This document shows, piece after piece, positions 62,701 through 64,000 of a DNA stretch of 64,000 nucleotides. The stretch's first letter is position 1. The number at the start of each line of letters is the position of its first letter. The stretch spans positions 4,341,227-4,405,226 of the forward strand of contig NC_019693.1 of assembly GCF_000317105.1 (NCBI RefSeq), in the 5' to 3' direction. The position numbers and the translations under genes were made by a program. Below the pieces are notes generated by a model, which searched no databases, was not told the DNA's origin, and saw only the letters and a list, made by a program, of their open reading frames with translations. Source of the stretch: Oscillatoria acuminata PCC 6304 (lineage in GTDB: Bacteria > Cyanobacteriota > Cyanobacteriia > Cyanobacteriales > Laspinemataceae).

Positions 62701-64000
62701 CTTTCGGTGCAATTGTCGATCGCCATTCAACAATGTACCCTATTTGAGCAAGCTAAAACTGAACTGCTGGAACGCAAACGGGCTGAAGATGCCTTGCGGG
62801 AAAGTGAGGAACGGTTTAAATTAGCTGTATCCGGGACGAATGATGGGATTTGGGATTGGGATTTAAAAAATGACCAGATTTATTACTCCCCAGTCTGGAT
62901 GCAAATTTTAGGCTATGAGGAGGGAGAATTACCCTATCGAGTTAGCACTTGGTTTAACAAGGTGCACCCAGACGATTTGTCTGTGGCGATGCAAACCCTC
63001 CAAGACCATGTGCAAGGGCAAAATCCCCTTTACTATTATCATACCCACCGCATGGAACGGAAAGATAAGAGTTGGATTTGGGTAGAAGTCAAGGGCAAAT
63101 GTATCCGGAATGAAGCGGGAGAAGCCTACCGACTCACGGGGACTTTAACGGATATTACAGAACGCAAACAAGCGGAAGAAGCGTTACAGGAAAGTGTGCA
63201 ACGGGAACGAGCCCTGTCCCAAGTGATTCAACGGATGCGGGAGACGCTGGATTTGGAAACGATTTTTTCGGCAACCACGCGGGAATTGCGCCAGGTGCTC
63301 AAGTGCGATCGCGTTTTAGTTCACCATTTTCATGACGACTGGCGAGGTGAGGTAGTGGCCGAATCCACGGGTCCCGAATGGATTTCTTTAATGGATAACA
63401 TCCAGGATTTACCCGAAACTGCCGTGAACCTAAACGGGGGCGACGCTGATTCACTAGAGGACCCGGAGGTTGCGTTGGAAGATTGGTATATGCAATCTGC
63501 TCGAACTGAACACTGGAATTCAGGCTTGACTTATTTGGCAGTTGAAGATGTTTACAGTGCAGGCTTTGATGAGGCTTACCTGAATATTTTAGAGCAATTT
63601 CAAGCCAAAGCCTATATTATTGTGCCGATTTTTTCCGGGAATAAACTCTGGGGATTATTAGCCAGCTATCAAAATAGCGGTTCTCGCCACTGGAAGGAAG
63701 CGGAAATTAAAGTTGTGGTTCAAATTGGCAATCAGTTGGGAGTCGCCCTCCAGCAAGCGGAGTTACTGGAAAAAACTCAGCGACAATCCCACGCCCTCCA
63801 AAAAGCCGCCCTCGCTGCGGATGCCGCAAACCGGGCTAAAAGTGAGTTTCTCGCCAATATGAGCCATGAACTGAGAACTCCCCTGAATGCGATTCTAGGG
63901 TTTACTCAAGTCATGGCCCGGGATGCTTCCTTGAAACCTGAAAATCATGAGCATTTGAAAATTATTAATCGGGCAGGCGGGCATCTTTTAGCATTAATTA
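59794..64000 (+). CDS. MHYT-domain sensor histidine kinase with cyanobacteriochrome GAF, cut at window end
   Basis: ATG at 59794 with CAGGGA upstream; frame open to the edge (1402 codons). Seven-helix MHYT membrane sensor (1-~220; MHFIAM at 61, MHYLGM at 124, MHYTGM at 192, proposed metal/gas-sensing His). Then PAS (~259-375), GAF (~391-555), PAS (~560), PAS (~690), GAF (~829-990), PAS (~1005), GAF (~1144-1325) and HisKA with H1358 in NMSHELRTPLNAILGFTQ. The second GAF has D890-R-C892-F and C920-H921 in ECHVELLSQFAVQANLVVPL, the two cysteines of DXCF-type cyanobacteriochromes, plus QLWGLLIAHHC. The third GAF is similar but has Ala-Tyr (1261-1262) at the bilin Cys-His. HATPase and anything further are outside. 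Confidence 0.92.
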   Translation, partial: MDIIRGQYEPVLVTLSLIIGAIAAYTALDLAGRVNPNSSMRSRLIWSVGGAVAMGTGIWSMHFIAMLALRLPVPTAYNMPLTLLSWVDAIVASALAMLLYNRQQLRVGLLVGGGVVMGLAIASMHYLGMAAVQVPARVEYNPWGVTLSVAVAIFASTAALGLAFQVRNSLSPHREWVKLGSAGIMGVAIAGMHYTGMWATCFAAISHPEAILIEGADQSWLAMQIGLGTLILLIGTLITSLVDRRYQSHLLREQALQESETRFRTLVENMSVGVLLLDKNGTIVLSNPLASELLDVPESELQGKNAFEFNWQILSLDGTILIQEQHPLQMAVAQGQPVQNQVTGICRWGKKDTVWLLLNMDPQLDASGQVERVVCTFSNISDRKQSEDEIRLLLDTNQAIRHAPDLESALASVLRCICMTINWDVAEAWLPDENQQFLTYRPGWYYPEPDVEAFRLQREPVIYRVGEGLPGRVWESRQPEWIENLTEETDFLADAVMAVKQGLKASFAVPIIRGNGILAVLTFFKRTESPRDDRAIALVGAVATQLGSSIGQKVAEAALSESERRLQLALEGSDLGIWDWQIPTGKTYFDPQWKGMLGYEVEEIGNQYQIWEDLLHREDRKPTLRALQDHLAGILPVYERELRMKSKSGEWKWILSRGKVVERDPSGIPLRMSGTHKDITPRKAAEAALEESQRRYQTLAEASPVCIFHTDAQGNCLYVNQRWTELTGLSLERAIGKSWIANLHPDDFKRVQSEWFLAAETRMPFKSEYRFVRPDGIVVWAIGQAIAEIGEDGLVKGYLGTITDISERKRAEIALQQQLKRERLVSSIQERIRSSLDLEEVLETAVKEVRGFLATDRILIYRFSPDWSGVIAVESVGSDWMSVKGIEIEDRCFIETHIPLYAQGRIRAIDNIHTTGLSECHVELLSQFAVQANLVVPLRQGEQLWGLLIAHHCSGERQWHESEIESLRQLSVQLSIAIQQCTLFEQAKTELLERKRAEDALRESEERFKLAVSGTNDGIWDWDLKNDQIYYSPVWMQILGYEEGELPYRVSTWFNKVHPDDLSVAMQTLQDHVQGQNPLYYYHTHRMERKDKSWIWVEVKGKCIRNEAGEAYRLTGTLTDITERKQAEEALQESVQRERALSQVIQRMRETLDLETIFSATTRELRQVLKCDRVLVHHFHDDWRGEVVAESTGPEWISLMDNIQDLPETAVNLNGGDADSLEDPEVALEDWYMQSARTEHWNSGLTYLAVEDVYSAGFDEAYLNILEQFQAKAYIIVPIFSGNKLWGLLASYQNSGSRHWKEAEIKVVVQIGNQLGVALQQAELLEKTQRQSHALQKAALAADAANRAKSEFLANMSHELRTPLNAILGFTQVMARDASLKPENHEHLKIINRAGGHLLALI

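Noticed and set aside
1-64000. tRNA or rRNA genes
   Set aside because: I looked for tRNA-like GTTCGAATC arms and rRNA conserved stretches in the gaps and found none; a tRNAscan/Infernal run would be decisive.

Overview
The window is chromosomal DNA of a cyanobacterium, most likely a filamentous Oscillatoria/Laspinema-like species. The evidence is the dense GCGATCGC (HIP1) palindromes, myxoxanthophyll-type carotenoid genes (cruF and probably cruG), a plant-type NAD(P)H glutamate synthase gltB/gltD, a cyanobacteriochrome photoreceptor domain, very large multi-sensor kinases, and intergenic spaces full of short inverted-repeat elements. The genus is inference; no rRNA or tRNA gene was seen.

Layout. 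1-4556: the start of probable cruG and complete cruF, normally neighbours, are separated by about 3.4 kb holding a DUF6887-like gene, two near-identical decayed IS1-type elements, a diverged triple repeat and an unrecognised AT-rich 245-aa gene. 4911-14183: core metabolism (gamma-glutamyl-ligase-like protein, GNAT acetyltransferase, ruvX, HU protein, MFS transporter, hisIE, a glycosyltransferase-like protein, hemL, an NTF2-like secreted protein). 14184-15150: a nest of short mobile repeats. 15151-35990: a two-component block on the minus strand with a three-gene operon (2926-aa Ser/Thr-His kinase hybrid, 1249-aa hybrid kinase, 383-aa REC-kinase), a stand-alone receiver, and a two-gene operon (REC-wHTH-HPt-REC-REC regulator and 5-PAS kinase). 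36247-37628: a Coq4-family protein and a small unknown protein.

37748-51658: gltB and gltD on the same strand are separated by about 7.8 kb of accessory genes: an AT-rich helicase with a C-terminal nuclease-like motif, a separate PD-(D/E)XK-like protein, a Uma2 nuclease, several antitoxin-like genes, two fragments of PIN toxins and a deleted paralog. 52508-53200: an intact DUF433/DUF5615 toxin-antitoxin pair. 53769-57747: a CRISPR array of 55 repeats and 54 spacers with no cas gene in the window, followed by a small membrane-protein gene and then two variant repeats. 58455-58976: a DinB-family protein. 59794 to the window end: a large MHYT-domain sensor kinase, cut by the window edge, carrying a GAF domain with both DXCF and Cys-His signatures of a bilin-binding cyanobacteriochrome.

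How the genes fit together: the kinases and receivers form at least two signalling modules, probably for light, redox or stress input. The gltB-gltD gap and the CRISPR region look like zones where defence and addiction genes accumulate. Short inverted-repeat elements, some with perfect 9-10 bp target duplications, occupy most gaps between genes.
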